Of a stretch of 64,000 bases of DNA, positions 15,836-25,399 are shown in pieces. The notes under the pieces were generated by a model that was given only the letters and a program-made list of their open reading frames with translations, had not been told where the DNA came from and made no database searches. The stretch's first letter is position 1. Each line of letters begins with the position of its first letter. Position numbers and translations under genes: made by a program. This DNA is from Gemmatimonadota bacterium (GTDB lineage Bacteria > Latescibacterota > UBA2968 > GCA-2709665), in assembly GCA_028873695.1 (NCBI GenBank), contig JAPPNU010000072.1, positions 11,391 to 75,390 of the forward strand. Direction: 5' to 3'.

Positions 15836-18268
15836 CTATCGGATGACCATGAATTTCCCTATCCGCTTCTTCCCCATACTTTCGGAAACGAGAGATTCCA
15901 CGACGAAGAAGTAGACGCCCGCGGAAATCGACCCCGTTCCCAGCGACATCGCCAACTGGTCCCACTGCGCTTCGCCCAGCCAGACGTTCGGATCGTCGGG
16001 CGCGTCCGTTCGATCGTCGTGAAGGATCTTTCCAACCATGTCGCCCGCGCTGTTGAATACGTAGATCCAGGCCTTGCTCGGCACGTTCACGAATCGAATC
16101 TGCGGTTTGCCCGGGTACTGCAGATTCGCGTCGCCAACCCGGAACGGATTCGGTACGACGAAGACCTCTCTGCCCAACGCCTCGGTCTCGCTGACCGCGG
16201 GCTGCTTCGGGCTGAAGAACGGCGGTTTACGCTGGGATCTGGCCCACTGGCCGCCCTCGAGGCCGGCCTTCACCTGCGCCTGCACCAGCGAGGGGAGGGT
16301 GGCCATGGTGCCCACGCGTCCCACCCAGTCTTCGTGCCCGTTGGCGAACGGCCTTACCGAGTACCAGTAGTTGAAGCCGGCTACCGACTCTACGTCCGTA
16401 AACGTATGCGTCCCGGCCGGGACCTCGCCAATCCTCGTCCAGGGACCGTCCGGGTTCCATTCGGAGCGGTAGATGCGGTAACCTGCAACGTCCTGGGCCT
16501 CGGCGCCTATATAGTCCGGGTTCATTGCGCCGTCGGCCGAGTTCCACGTGAGCAGGTTCTGCGCCTCCGGGCTGTTCGTAACATCCACGTATACATCCGG
16601 CGGCGAGTCCGGTACGTCGTATTCATTATCATACGCCCACTTCGCGCGCTTGAAGAACTCCACCATCCATTCCTCACCCTTCTTCAGGCCGTCGAAGTCG
16701 TACAGATGGGACCGGGTCCAGGTGTAAAGATCGCTCTCTCCAGCGCCCGATCCGCCCACCCAGGCCACCACCAGCTTGGCCTTGTCGCCGGGGCCAAGCG
16801 AATACGGCCCGAAGGTCTGGGCGCTGTAGAACACGCCGATCTCGCCGGGATTGGCCTGATAGCCGGCTTCCGCGATCATATTGAACATGGTCTCCCGGTC
16901 GTGCGCGCCCGGCCGGGGGTCCGCGGACACCGTGGTGCTTTCGATCCGCCAGAAGCGCACGGCGTGGGGCTGGTCGCCCTGGGGCCGGACGTACTTGCCC
17001 GCGTCCCGGGTATTGAAACCCCAGTCCCCGCCGTCCTCATACGCCAGCGGGCCGAAGCCCATATACTGATACGAGGTGAATTCACCGTCCTTGCGGCCCG
17101 TATCGCAAGAAGGCGAAATAATCAGCCGGTTGACAGGATCGCCTGTATCGTCCCATGGAAACTCGGGACTGTCGCCGTCCCAGTCCACGATCATCTTCAG
17201 CCCCTTGGCAGGACCCGAATAACCGGCATTTTCGGTATAGACGATCCAGTCGTCGAGACCGCCCACGTTGTACCAGTGCCACCTATCGGAGCGATTGTAG
17301 TGGGACAACCCCGCGTCCGTGAGCATCCAGGAGCCGATGATGGGAACATAGACGTCATCGAGCCTCTCCACGGGCAGGTCCCTCTCACCGTCTCCGTCGC
17401 TGTCACCCGTGTTTTCGATCTCGATCTCCGTAATGATGAAGTCGTCCCAGGCCGGGTAGCTCCAGGCCATCGTGCGCCGCGTAAAGGTTACGCCGGCAAG
17501 CGTGGTCCACTTGGTCACGACAATCTCTTCGGGCCATTCGTCGGAACGGGATGACGGCGCGGCCGGTGGCCCCGGAGTCGCGTATTCCCCCCACGACCAG
17601 TTGCTGATCCTCACTGGGGCCCGGTTCAGCGGCGCATTCTCCAGAATCTGCGCCAGGTTCTCGCTCCAGGTGGGCGCGTAGTACCAAGGCGCGCCCTTAC
17701 GCCATTCGGCGCCCGGATTCTCGGCGGATGAGGGCTGCACCCTGATCTCCCCGCCAAGGTATTGCAGTTCCTCGTCCATGGACGGATCCGCCACCATGGG
17801 CACGATCTCGTCGAGCATGTCCGACCGCGGGCCGGTCAGTACCACATAGTACCCGTTCTTGGAGAAATTGTCGTAAGCTCTCGAACCCGCGTAACTGGAA
17901 GGAAGGCGCAGCGCCAGGCCGATGCCCTCCCCGTGCGACGTGGCTTCAATTCGCCCTTCGCTGTTGCAGTCCACACGGAAGAAGGGCAACTGGCTGGCCC
18001 AGCCCTGGCCCGTAATGATGTCCCCGCCCACCGTGGCGGGATACACCATGCTGGAAGACCGCGAGAGCGCCGCGCCGATGGAGCCTCCCTGCGTGCCCAG
18101 ATTCGTCACGGACGTGTACAGCATCCCGCGCTCCAGGGCGGCCCTGCCCGCGGATCCCGGGTGATTCGCCTGGCCCCAGACCTGTCCGGACCAGCATATC
18201 GCCAGGACTGCTGCGAACGCCCATCCACCGTACCCTTTCAGGACGGTGTTCATACGGTTCGAACGCAT
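15836..18268 (-). CDS. Large secreted protein with type IX-like C-terminal sorting tail
   Basis: The ATG at 18268 is preceded by a perfect AGGAGG 6 bp away and opens a signal peptide (GYGGWAFAAVLAICWSGQVW). Length 810 residues. The middle has a fibronectin-like segment (DVAGYRIYRSEWNPDGPW, YYWYSVRPFANG-type). The C-terminus has the VVPNPFRVGDANLQYPG, AWIYVFNSAGDMVG and AGVYFFVVES elements of the type A sorting domain and ends in KRIGKFMVIR. I cannot assign an enzymatic function. It lies between a TonB-dependent receptor and a PorV-like barrel in one operon, so it is probably delivered to the cell surface. Confidence 0.83.
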   Translation of the reverse strand: MRSNRMNTVLKGYGGWAFAAVLAICWSGQVWGQANHPGSAGRAALERGMLYTSVTNLGTQGGSIGAALSRSSSMVYPATVGGDIITGQGWASQLPFFRVDCNSEGRIEATSHGEGIGLALRLPSSYAGSRAYDNFSKNGYYVVLTGPRSDMLDEIVPMVADPSMDEELQYLGGEIRVQPSSAENPGAEWRKGAPWYYAPTWSENLAQILENAPLNRAPVRISNWSWGEYATPGPPAAPSSRSDEWPEEIVVTKWTTLAGVTFTRRTMAWSYPAWDDFIITEIEIENTGDSDGDGERDLPVERLDDVYVPIIGSWMLTDAGLSHYNRSDRWHWYNVGGLDDWIVYTENAGYSGPAKGLKMIVDWDGDSPEFPWDDTGDPVNRLIISPSCDTGRKDGEFTSYQYMGFGPLAYEDGGDWGFNTRDAGKYVRPQGDQPHAVRFWRIESTTVSADPRPGAHDRETMFNMIAEAGYQANPGEIGVFYSAQTFGPYSLGPGDKAKLVVAWVGGSGAGESDLYTWTRSHLYDFDGLKKGEEWMVEFFKRAKWAYDNEYDVPDSPPDVYVDVTNSPEAQNLLTWNSADGAMNPDYIGAEAQDVAGYRIYRSEWNPDGPWTRIGEVPAGTHTFTDVESVAGFNYWYSVRPFANGHEDWVGRVGTMATLPSLVQAQVKAGLEGGQWARSQRKPPFFSPKQPAVSETEALGREVFVVPNPFRVGDANLQYPGKPQIRFVNVPSKAWIYVFNSAGDMVGKILHDDRTDAPDDPNVWLGEAQWDQLAMSLGTGSISAGVYFFVVESLVSESMGKKRIGKFMVIR

Positions 18269-18378
18269 CGTATCCTCCTTAGCGTTTTTGGATCCTCGAA
18301 AAAGAATCGCATTGCAGCGGGAGCCCGGGCAACCCCGGGGCTCCCGCTCATTCATGGCGTGATGGATGCCGGAATGGA

Positions 18379-21300
18379 TCAGAACTGTATTCTCAGACCC
18401 ATTTCCGTGCGCCGGGGATGGCTGTAGTAACTCCGGTCGGCCGTATCCCCGTACAGGAGGAAGTGAGAGTTGTCCGGACGGGCCGTCAGCAGGCCCCAGT
18501 TGGTCCAGTCGGTGGTATTGTATGAACTGTCGTCCTGCTGGTTGAACAGGTTCCGCACCTCGAGGAAGAGGCTGACGTCGCCCCGCCCATGACCGAACGG
18601 AAAGCGCTTTTCAATGGCGAAGTCGGTCCAGGTGCGGATAGGCCGCAGCCGCCGTTCGCGGCCGGAATTCGGCGGCGTGTACCAAAACGATCCGGTATTC
18701 TGCATGCGCCAGAGCAGGTTGACCCGCCAGTTGGCAAGGAACTTGCTTCCGAACACGTTGAAATCGGGCCCGTAGTCCCCCGGCGTGAGGTAGAGGAACT
18801 GTACGCTGCCCTGGTTGCGGATGTCGCCGCCGTCGGCGTTCAGACCGGTCTGATAACCCCTCGCCCAGACGTGGATGTGGTCGAGCTCGAAGTCATCCAG
18901 ACCGATAAGTCCGTATTCCCGTGCCGTCATCCGGGTCTGCTCGTATCCTCTGCCTCCCGGATTGCCGTCTCTCCGTGCGTTGTTCCGGATGACTCTGTTG
19001 GCGGTGGCGCCGATCTCCCGGATCTGTTCCACCGTGAGGGGCACCGGCACCTCAACGCCGTTCTCGACCCTGTATTCGTACCAGTATCGCCCGCTGGCGA
19101 TGTAGAGGGAGTCCGGATACAGGAAGTTGAACCAGGCGTCGAAGTTGCCCCATCCGGCCTGCGCCCACGTCATGTTATAGGCTACGTTGATGGCGAAATT
19201 GTGGCTGAGGGGCTTCCGCACGGAAAGCTCCAGACCCCGCTGCTCTTCGAACCCGTTGTTGTGAAGGATCCGTGCGTAGGGATGCACCCAGCCCGGCCTG
19301 TGCGGCGCGTAAAAGCGCACGTCGGAATGGTAATGGTACTGGTCCTTCGCGCTCTTGTAATACAGCGCGATCGCGCCGGTGTAGTCCTGCACGAAGTTCC
19401 AGTCCGCCCCCACCTCCATCGACACGGTCTTCTCGGGCCGGATTTCAGTGGTGCCCTGGCCGCTGCGTATCGGGTACGACGGCCGCATCGCGTTATACTG
19501 CTCACCCGGGTCTATGACGCCGTTCCCGTTCCAGTCCTGGTCGGGACCCGATGTGCGCCAGTCTCCGTTGAACAGGTAATAGATGTCGGGATAGGCCAGG
19601 AACAGACCCGCGAAATAGTGCATGGACGAACGCGCCGTGATCGGATGCGACACCCCCACCCGCGGACTCAGGTTCTTGAAGACGACCGGCTCGCGGTGGG
19701 GCGCATTCTGGAATCTCAGTGGTGAATTGTACATGGGCGAGAACGCGTAAGCGCCCGATGCCGGGAAATTGGAGACCGGATCGAACAGATCCAGGCGAAG
19801 GCCGGCATTGATGACCATGCCTTCGAACTCCATCTTGTCCTGCGCGTAGATGGCAAGGTGCTGGGGCTTGACGGGATCACCGATCACGCCCTGCGCGCCC
19901 GCGAACTCCAGCCGCCTGGCCTGCGCGCTCTCCCCGGTGTAGCGGGTGAGAAACATGCTGTACTTGATGAATTCGAATCCGGCCTTTACGAAATGCCCCT
20001 TCGTAATCTGGCTGGCCAGATCCAGCTTCACCTGGTACCGCTTCCGGTCCGCAACCTGGTACTGGCGCACCTGCCGGTCCACGGCGAACCATCCGTCCGC
20101 ATCCGTACGCACGTCGGACGTCCTCTCCGCGATGTCGCTGGTGTCGTCGACGGTTGAATAGCGCGATATCCGGAGGTCGTAGAACGTCCTTGGCGAGAGC
20201 GAATGGGTGATGGCCAGGTATTGCATATTGTGGTTCGTGCTCATCTTTCCCGCCGCGCTCCAGTCCTCCGGCAGGAAGATGTTCTTTCCGCTGTCGTACA
20301 GACCCCGGATAATTCCGCTGGCGGTTCCCGCCGAACGTTCGTTCCGATAGGTGTCGCGGTCGGTTCCAATAAACTTCTTGTTATACTCGAACAGCCCGCC
20401 GATCTTCATCTTTACGTTCTCGGACGCACGGACCGTGACGCTGTAGGATCCCTGGTAGTTATTCAGGGAAGGAACGAACCGACCAATGTCGTCGTAGTAA
20501 CCCCGCTCCGTCCCCGAGGGATAGATGGGCGCCATCCGGGCGGTCTTGCCCGAAACGATGAACGAAGCGCTCTTGGACAGCGGACCCGAGACATTTCCCT
20601 CCACCTCGTGTCCGGTAACCTCATCGTAATCCGCGCGCTGGTGGACGAGCCGACCCGTTTCCGGGTCCCGCTCATTCTGCCACTCGCCCTCGCCCCACTT
20701 CATCTTGTCGAGATGCGACGGGCTCTCGTAGACGTTTGCGCCCCAGTGCTTCTGCCCCGGAGGTGTCCGCCGGTACTCGGCCCACCCGTGGAAGTTCTGG
20801 CTGCCGTCTTTCGTAATGATGCTGATGACGCCTGCCTGGGCATTGCCGTATTCGGCGTTCATCCCGCCCGTCACCACGGAAATTTCCTGGACGGTCGACC
20901 GGTTGATGGACTTCCAGTTGTGAGAGCCCGCGCCGTCGCTGTTCACGATCTTCACGCCGTCCACGTAATAGGCCACGTCTCCGCCCGTGCGGCTCCGCCA
21001 CTCACCGGGCCGGTTGCTGCCCCGCATGCGGTCGGAACCGTCGAGGTGTACGCCCGGCTGCAGCGTGATCAACTCGCTGGTGGTGCGCACGATGGGAAGT
21101 TGCTCGATCTCATCGGCGCCTACGATGTACTTGCTGAAGGTCTTGTCGACCTCCACCGGAGGACGTTCCGCCTTGACCACCATCTCCCCGAGTTCAAGCG
21201 TGGCCTCCTGAAGCGTAAAGTCGACCTCCGTGGTCACATCGGCCTGCACCCGCACGTCCGTCTGCGACTCGGCCTGGTATCCGATCAGGGACGCCTTGAG

Positions 21301-21528
21301 CGTATACAGCCCCGGGTCGGCGCGGAGAATCACGTAGAACCCCTCCGCATCGGCTGTCGATCCGATATTGAGGCCCTCGACGACCACGTTGGCGCCTGGC
21401 AGCGGCTCTCCCTGGTTATCAAGGACCTTTCCGACAATCTTTCCGGTCGTGCCGGCCCAGGCGCTGCCACTCAACGCCAGTGCCGTACAGAGGGAAAGAA
21501 ATCCGAAAAACAGAACACACTTCTTCAT
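18379..21528 (-). CDS. TonB-dependent receptor with carboxypeptidase-regulatory-like domain
   Basis: A 1,049-residue outer-membrane receptor. After the signal peptide (residues 1-25) comes a CarboxypepD_reg-like domain (GKIVGKVLDNQGEPLPGANV, residues 29-110). The plug follows, with QLPIVRTTSELITLQPGV and EISVVTGGMNAEYGNAQAGV, and then a ~22-strand barrel ending in the C-terminal phenylalanine (TEMGLRIQF). This architecture is that of SusC-like importers, but no SusD partner is next to it. A GGAGG ribosome site precedes the ATG. The ligand is unknown. It is co-directional with an upstream small barrel and a downstream sorting-tail protein. Confidence 0.92.
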   Translation of the reverse strand: MKKCVLFFGFLSLCTALALSGSAWAGTTGKIVGKVLDNQGEPLPGANVVVEGLNIGSTADAEGFYVILRADPGLYTLKASLIGYQAESQTDVRVQADVTTEVDFTLQEATLELGEMVVKAERPPVEVDKTFSKYIVGADEIEQLPIVRTTSELITLQPGVHLDGSDRMRGSNRPGEWRSRTGGDVAYYVDGVKIVNSDGAGSHNWKSINRSTVQEISVVTGGMNAEYGNAQAGVISIITKDGSQNFHGWAEYRRTPPGQKHWGANVYESPSHLDKMKWGEGEWQNERDPETGRLVHQRADYDEVTGHEVEGNVSGPLSKSASFIVSGKTARMAPIYPSGTERGYYDDIGRFVPSLNNYQGSYSVTVRASENVKMKIGGLFEYNKKFIGTDRDTYRNERSAGTASGIIRGLYDSGKNIFLPEDWSAAGKMSTNHNMQYLAITHSLSPRTFYDLRISRYSTVDDTSDIAERTSDVRTDADGWFAVDRQVRQYQVADRKRYQVKLDLASQITKGHFVKAGFEFIKYSMFLTRYTGESAQARRLEFAGAQGVIGDPVKPQHLAIYAQDKMEFEGMVINAGLRLDLFDPVSNFPASGAYAFSPMYNSPLRFQNAPHREPVVFKNLSPRVGVSHPITARSSMHYFAGLFLAYPDIYYLFNGDWRTSGPDQDWNGNGVIDPGEQYNAMRPSYPIRSGQGTTEIRPEKTVSMEVGADWNFVQDYTGAIALYYKSAKDQYHYHSDVRFYAPHRPGWVHPYARILHNNGFEEQRGLELSVRKPLSHNFAINVAYNMTWAQAGWGNFDAWFNFLYPDSLYIASGRYWYEYRVENGVEVPVPLTVEQIREIGATANRVIRNNARRDGNPGGRGYEQTRMTAREYGLIGLDDFELDHIHVWARGYQTGLNADGGDIRNQGSVQFLYLTPGDYGPDFNVFGSKFLANWRVNLLWRMQNTGSFWYTPPNSGRERRLRPIRTWTDFAIEKRFPFGHGRGDVSLFLEVRNLFNQQDDSSYNTTDWTNWGLLTARPDNSHFLLYGDTADRSYYSHPRRTEMGLRIQF

Positions 21529-21625
21529 TACCGTACCTCCGTTTGTATGGACTACCTGTTTATCAGTTGCCTCTCGCGCCCGTTGTCGGATTACACCTCC
21601 TCCTTTCCAGGGCGTGGAAGGCGCA

Positions 21626-22369
21626 CTAATCTCCCGATTCGTAAAATTTGACGGCGACCTCCAGATCCAGCATCTGCAACAGCGGCATCACGCCCTTGAT
21701 ACCCCAGGCCTCCCGCGGACCGAGCGTCCCCACCAGGAAATTGTGCTGAGCCCGGAAATCCAGTGAAACGTTGTTGGTCATGAACCTCTCGACGCCAAAC
21801 CCGAAATGGCCCCCCAGCGCCCACCGGCTCTCGACTACCGGTTCGAGAACCACGCTTGGATCCAGCCTGTTCTGCTCGGAACCCGCGACAGGGATGCCCT
21901 TCTGCCCGGGATAGATCAGGCCGCTCACGCGATTGCTGTAGCTGTGAAAACCACCGCCGGCGACCACATAGGGTGACGTCGCCTGGTTATTGAAAAGCCG
22001 CGATTTGTCGCCTAGCCGGAAAACCACGTTGCACAGCACACTGTTAATCCGCATACTGGCATCCGAGCGGGGGCTTGCATAATCCTTCGCGTCTTCGTTC
22101 CAGGTGAACGTCTGACCCTCGATCTTACCGTCTTTGTAATGCAAACGGTGATATTCGAACTCGAGCGCGTTGTTGGCATTCCGGTTGTAAACCACGCTGC
22201 CGCCCCAACGTACGGCCTGTGTGTACCAGTTGTTCCGAAGCCCCATCACGGGCAGGTTGTAGCCCAACAGCAACCGCCCGCCGATCCGGTCGTACTCCCG
22301 CGCGCCGGAATCCGGGGCGAGAAGCGCCACCAGAAGCCCGGCAACAGCCGTAAACCTCCATGTGCCCAT
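21626..22369 (-). CDS. Small outer-membrane beta-barrel protein
   Basis: 247 residues with signal peptide (FTAVAGLLVALLAPDSGA) and alternating amphipathic strands, for example RIGGRLLLGYNLPV, LGGHFGFGVERFMT and VSLDFRAQHNFLVG. It resembles the OmpW/OmpX-type porin-like superfamily without a specific family motif I recognise. It is the first gene of the outer-membrane operon; GGAGG lies 7 bp before the ATG. Its partner is the TonB receptor 97 bp downstream. Function unknown. Confidence 0.75.
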   Translation of the reverse strand: MGTWRFTAVAGLLVALLAPDSGAREYDRIGGRLLLGYNLPVMGLRNNWYTQAVRWGGSVVYNRNANNALEFEYHRLHYKDGKIEGQTFTWNEDAKDYASPRSDASMRINSVLCNVVFRLGDKSRLFNNQATSPYVVAGGGFHSYSNRVSGLIYPGQKGIPVAGSEQNRLDPSVVLEPVVESRWALGGHFGFGVERFMTNNVSLDFRAQHNFLVGTLGPREAWGIKGVMPLLQMLDLEVAVKFYESGD

Positions 22370-22456
22370 AGACTGCCCTCCTTGTGATGAATCGGGCCGC
22401 GCGATCGCCGCCGACGTTCTCGCGAAACCCGGTCCGTTTGCAGTACTTTGGCCTAA

Positions 22457-22642
22457 GAAGCTGTCTTAAAATTCCCAGCGGTCTTCGCACGGCTGCAAAA
22501 TCGCCGGTCGGCGTTGGTCAAATCCACCCGTCCTACGAGATCGAGGCTGCGCTTGCTCGCCTCTCATAGGCGGATTTTCCCGCCTTGACCGCCACTTTTT
22601 CGCTCGCGCTCGGGAACTCACCGGTAATTTTAAAACAGCTTC
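22457..22642. mobile_element. MITE-like element, family R1, copy 2 (186 bp)
   Basis: The ends GAAGCTGTCTTAAAATTCCC and GGTAATTTTAAAACAGCTTC are 20-bp inverted repeats with two mismatches. Subterminal arms also pair, so the unit is a long hairpin. Outer parts match the copy at 7323-7509 closely while the central ~40 bp differ. It lies between the outer-membrane operon and its likely promoter region. No coding frame. Confidence 0.72.
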
Positions 22643-22961
22643 TACCCTGTCACCGATTCCCCCGGAAACATTCCCTGCGTGGCTTCGATTGCCCGATCGG
22701 CGGCATCCGGAACGGGCGTCCGCAGATTCCGGAGGAGGGCCGACAATTGCGGTTACGACAAGACGGTACCCCTCCCACAGAGTAAGCCATCGCGATGCCG
22801 TTTCGATACCCGCGCAACGACGCGGATACGCTTCTAAAATATATTACGTGACACGATAAAACCGGTTGGCGTATCTTGTCAAGGGAAAAAAATCAGCTTT
22901 TTTCTGAATTCGGGACGCCTCGCGCCGGCACGGACGTGGCGAGGTGGTGCGCGTACAGTCC

Positions 22962-22986
22962 GGGCGCCCGCAAGGGACGCCCCTAC
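22962..22986. repeat. Dispersed repeat, family R3, single copy
   Basis: GGGCGCCCGCAAGGGACGCC followed by CCTAC. The same 25-mer with one change occurs at 42939-42963 and 43102-43126, and inverted at 43181-43205. It is intergenic here as in the other copies. Confidence 0.65.
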
Positions 22987-23020
22987 AACGCAAACGTGGC
23001 GGCGAGATCCGGTAACACAA

Positions 23021-23066
23021 ATCGGTAATTCGCGGTACGAGCAGGGTGAATCCGTAATGCGAATTG
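23021..23066. repeat. Short direct repeats around GGTAATTCGCG
   Basis: Two copies of AT(C/T)GGTAATTCGCG about 32 bp apart, with related degenerate units between (ATCCGTAATGCGAAT). They lie in the promoter-side region of the plus-strand lyase gene. They could be a decayed tandem repeat or a binding array. Confidence 0.4.
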
Positions 23067-23241
23067 GTAATTCGCGACGGCGAAGAAGTGTCGCGAAACG
23101 ATTCCTGGCCGATCGCGCCGCCATCCACTCCACGGTCAAAGGGGCTTGCAATCCCACCCGGTATGGTTTAGACTTGGGATGAAGGGTTTTGCGAAGCCGG
23201 ACCGTTCGATTTCATGTCTGATACGGGAATGGATTCCTCCG

Positions 23242-25350
23242 ATGGTCGATCCCGGGGCGCCGCGGCTGATTCTGTCTGACCGCGAACTGGATGAACTGCG
23301 GAATCGCAGCGCTTCGTCACACGCCCGGTTCTTCCGCGCAATGGTCGATGACCTGAACGGCCGGTTGCCCGTCGATCCGCCCGACACGCTCTGGGACCTG
23401 GAGGAGCCCGCGTACAGCGATCTCCTCGAGATCTGTTTTTCTCTGATGGTGAACTGCGGCATCGCCTGGCAGGTCACCGGCGACGGGCGGTGGAGCGGAC
23501 TGGCCGAACGCTGGCTGGCGCGATGGGTCGAGGTGGGCAGCGCGGGCGACGTGCAGGTCAGGTCCTCATATCTTGTGGCCTTTCACGTGATGGCGCTGGC
23601 CTATGGCGTGGACCTGTTCGGGCGGGTCCTCCCGGAGCAGCTCATCCGTCGCGCGGTCGAGGTATTGCGGGTCGAGACCGGCCGGATGGTCCGGCACATG
23701 GATACCGGCGCCGCCGGTTGGAGCCGGCGATACCACTACCACGACTGCTGGGTGCCGGTTTTCGGCGCCGGCGTCGGCTGTCTGGCCCTGTTGCCGTACG
23801 CGCCGGAAGCCGGGTCTTGGTTGACCACAGTTGAGAGAGAAGTCGAGTGGATCGTCTCCATTCAAGGTGAGGACGGCGCGTGGAACGAGGGCGTGGCCCC
23901 GCTGAATTACGCGCTGGGTCCGATGCTGTTCTACCTGGAGGGCAGGAAAAGGGTCTTCGGGGAGAATGCGTTTGACATTCCATGGCTGAAGGCGTTGTCC
24001 CGCTGGCGCGCGTACCACCTGCTTCCGGACGGAAGCTACGTATTTCTTGACGATTCGACGCCGAGCGGCCGGTATCACGGGGAGACCGGCGGGGTCGTGG
24101 CCTTTCAGCTGTACAAACTGGCGTCCGAGTTCAACGACGGCCTGGCGCAGTGGCAGGCGGAACGGGAATCCGCCCGCTCGTTCCTGAAGGACTATCACGA
24201 CTACGGCTGGAGCTTTTTGTGGTACAACCCCTGTGTTGAAGCGAAACCTCCGGACGGATTGCCGGCGGCCGCCGCCTTCCCGTCGATGGGTCAGTTCGTC
24301 TCTCGTACGGGATTTGACGAAGGCGCATCCGTACTCAGCTTCGAGTGTACCGTTCCCGGCGGGCCGCTGGCGCAGTCCCGGCTGGACCAAGGGCTTCCGA
24401 TACAGACCATAACGCAAAACAAGCACGCCCACTATGAAGACCGGGCGTCCTTTACGTACTTTGTAAACGGTCACTATTTCTTCCGGCCGTCCGGATATTT
24501 TCGTTTCGACACCGAGTTCAAGAATGCGCTCACCTTCGACGATCTGGGACAGTCGGTCGACCCCGATACCGGCGGCGAGGTGACGGGTGTATATTGCGGC
24601 GAAAACGACGTGTATTCGGCCGCGCGATGCGAGGCGGCGGGCGCGTACCCCGATGTGCCGGGCCTGTCCGCCTTCGAGCGGACGGTATTGCACGCGAGGG
24701 ACAGCCACGCCGTATTCGTGCTGGACCGCGTCCGGTTCTCCGGCCACGAGTCGCGCTCCGTGGAAGCCCACTTCCACGTCGGACATGAGGTCGATACCCG
24801 GATCGAAGCGGACGGATCGCTCCGGCTGCGGACGCCGTCCGGACGGGCATGCCGGCTCTATCACGCCGCTTCGCATGCGGCGAAATTCGAAAGGGTGACG
24901 CAGCCGGTCGAACCATTTTGGAGGGATTACCTTGCCGGCTACGACATCCCGCCGGAAGACCTGGAGGCGATGGATCAGGCGGACCTTCGCTTCCGGTTCG
25001 CGATGGCCGGCGAGACGTCGCTCGACGTCCTGTGGGCGATTCTGCCTCACGGCGGGGACTGCGCAGTCGGAAAGCAGACCGACGGTTCGATGATCTCCTT
25101 CTGGTACGCAGTCCCGGGCGGCGCGCCGCAGTTGGTTCTGGCGCCTTTCGTGGAGGAAGTCGCCGGACCGGTCCGCGGACCGGTGCTCACGCGGCGTCCG
25201 GAGAGAATCTACGTGTTGGGCGGGCCGTCGGAAGGCACAATCAGGCTCGTACTGGAGCACCGGGATCGCGAACAATGGGGGACGGTGATCGGCGAAGGCC
25301 CTGAATATGCGCTCAACGAGGCTGGAACGACCATAGTCAAGCACGACTGA
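23242..25350 (+). CDS. Heparinase II/III-fold polysaccharide lyase-like protein
   Basis: From the ATG at 23242 the product is 702 residues and begins MVDPGAPRLILSDRELDELR, as this family usually starts just before a PRL motif. In-frame ATG at 23179 and TTG at 23146 are alternatives. The alpha-toroid holds YHYHDCWVPVFGAG and QGEDGAWNEGVAPLNYALGP. The beta-sandwich holds NKHAHYEDRASFTYFVNGHY, with the His/Tyr expected at the active site. A C-terminal sheet domain follows. The family cleaves uronic-acid polymers; substrate unknown. No signal peptide. It starts the long plus-strand catabolic run and is followed 49 bp later by a GNAT gene. Confidence 0.82.
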   Translation: MVDPGAPRLILSDRELDELRNRSASSHARFFRAMVDDLNGRLPVDPPDTLWDLEEPAYSDLLEICFSLMVNCGIAWQVTGDGRWSGLAERWLARWVEVGSAGDVQVRSSYLVAFHVMALAYGVDLFGRVLPEQLIRRAVEVLRVETGRMVRHMDTGAAGWSRRYHYHDCWVPVFGAGVGCLALLPYAPEAGSWLTTVEREVEWIVSIQGEDGAWNEGVAPLNYALGPMLFYLEGRKRVFGENAFDIPWLKALSRWRAYHLLPDGSYVFLDDSTPSGRYHGETGGVVAFQLYKLASEFNDGLAQWQAERESARSFLKDYHDYGWSFLWYNPCVEAKPPDGLPAAAAFPSMGQFVSRTGFDEGASVLSFECTVPGGPLAQSRLDQGLPIQTITQNKHAHYEDRASFTYFVNGHYFFRPSGYFRFDTEFKNALTFDDLGQSVDPDTGGEVTGVYCGENDVYSAARCEAAGAYPDVPGLSAFERTVLHARDSHAVFVLDRVRFSGHESRSVEAHFHVGHEVDTRIEADGSLRLRTPSGRACRLYHAASHAAKFERVTQPVEPFWRDYLAGYDIPPEDLEAMDQADLRFRFAMAGETSLDVLWAILPHGGDCAVGKQTDGSMISFWYAVPGGAPQLVLAPFVEEVAGPVRGPVLTRRPERIYVLGGPSEGTIRLVLEHRDREQWGTVIGEGPEYALNEAGTTIVKHD

Positions 25351-25399
25351 GCGCATCGAGAGGATTGACCCCCGACAATGCTAGACGGAGGCGGGCGTT

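Larger units (their letters stand above)
22643..23241. other. Gene-poor divergent intergenic region
   Basis: Between the minus-strand outer-membrane operon and the plus-strand lyase gene. It holds an AT-rich patch near 22831-22860, a TTGACA on the minus strand at about 22874-22879 without a good -10, one R3 repeat at 22962-22986 and short direct repeats at 23021-23066. Promoters for both directions must lie here, but I cannot name them with confidence. I see no credible gene. Confidence 0.6.

Noticed and set aside
22844..23128. 94-codon minus-strand frame in the divergent intergenic region
   Set aside because: It runs through the R3 repeat and the short direct repeats and has no ribosome site or homology signal.
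23566..25356. 596-codon minus-strand open frame opposite the plus-strand lyase gene
   Set aside because: It is the mirror of a gene with GC-rich third positions. It has no fold signature, and the plus strand carries clear heparinase motifs.
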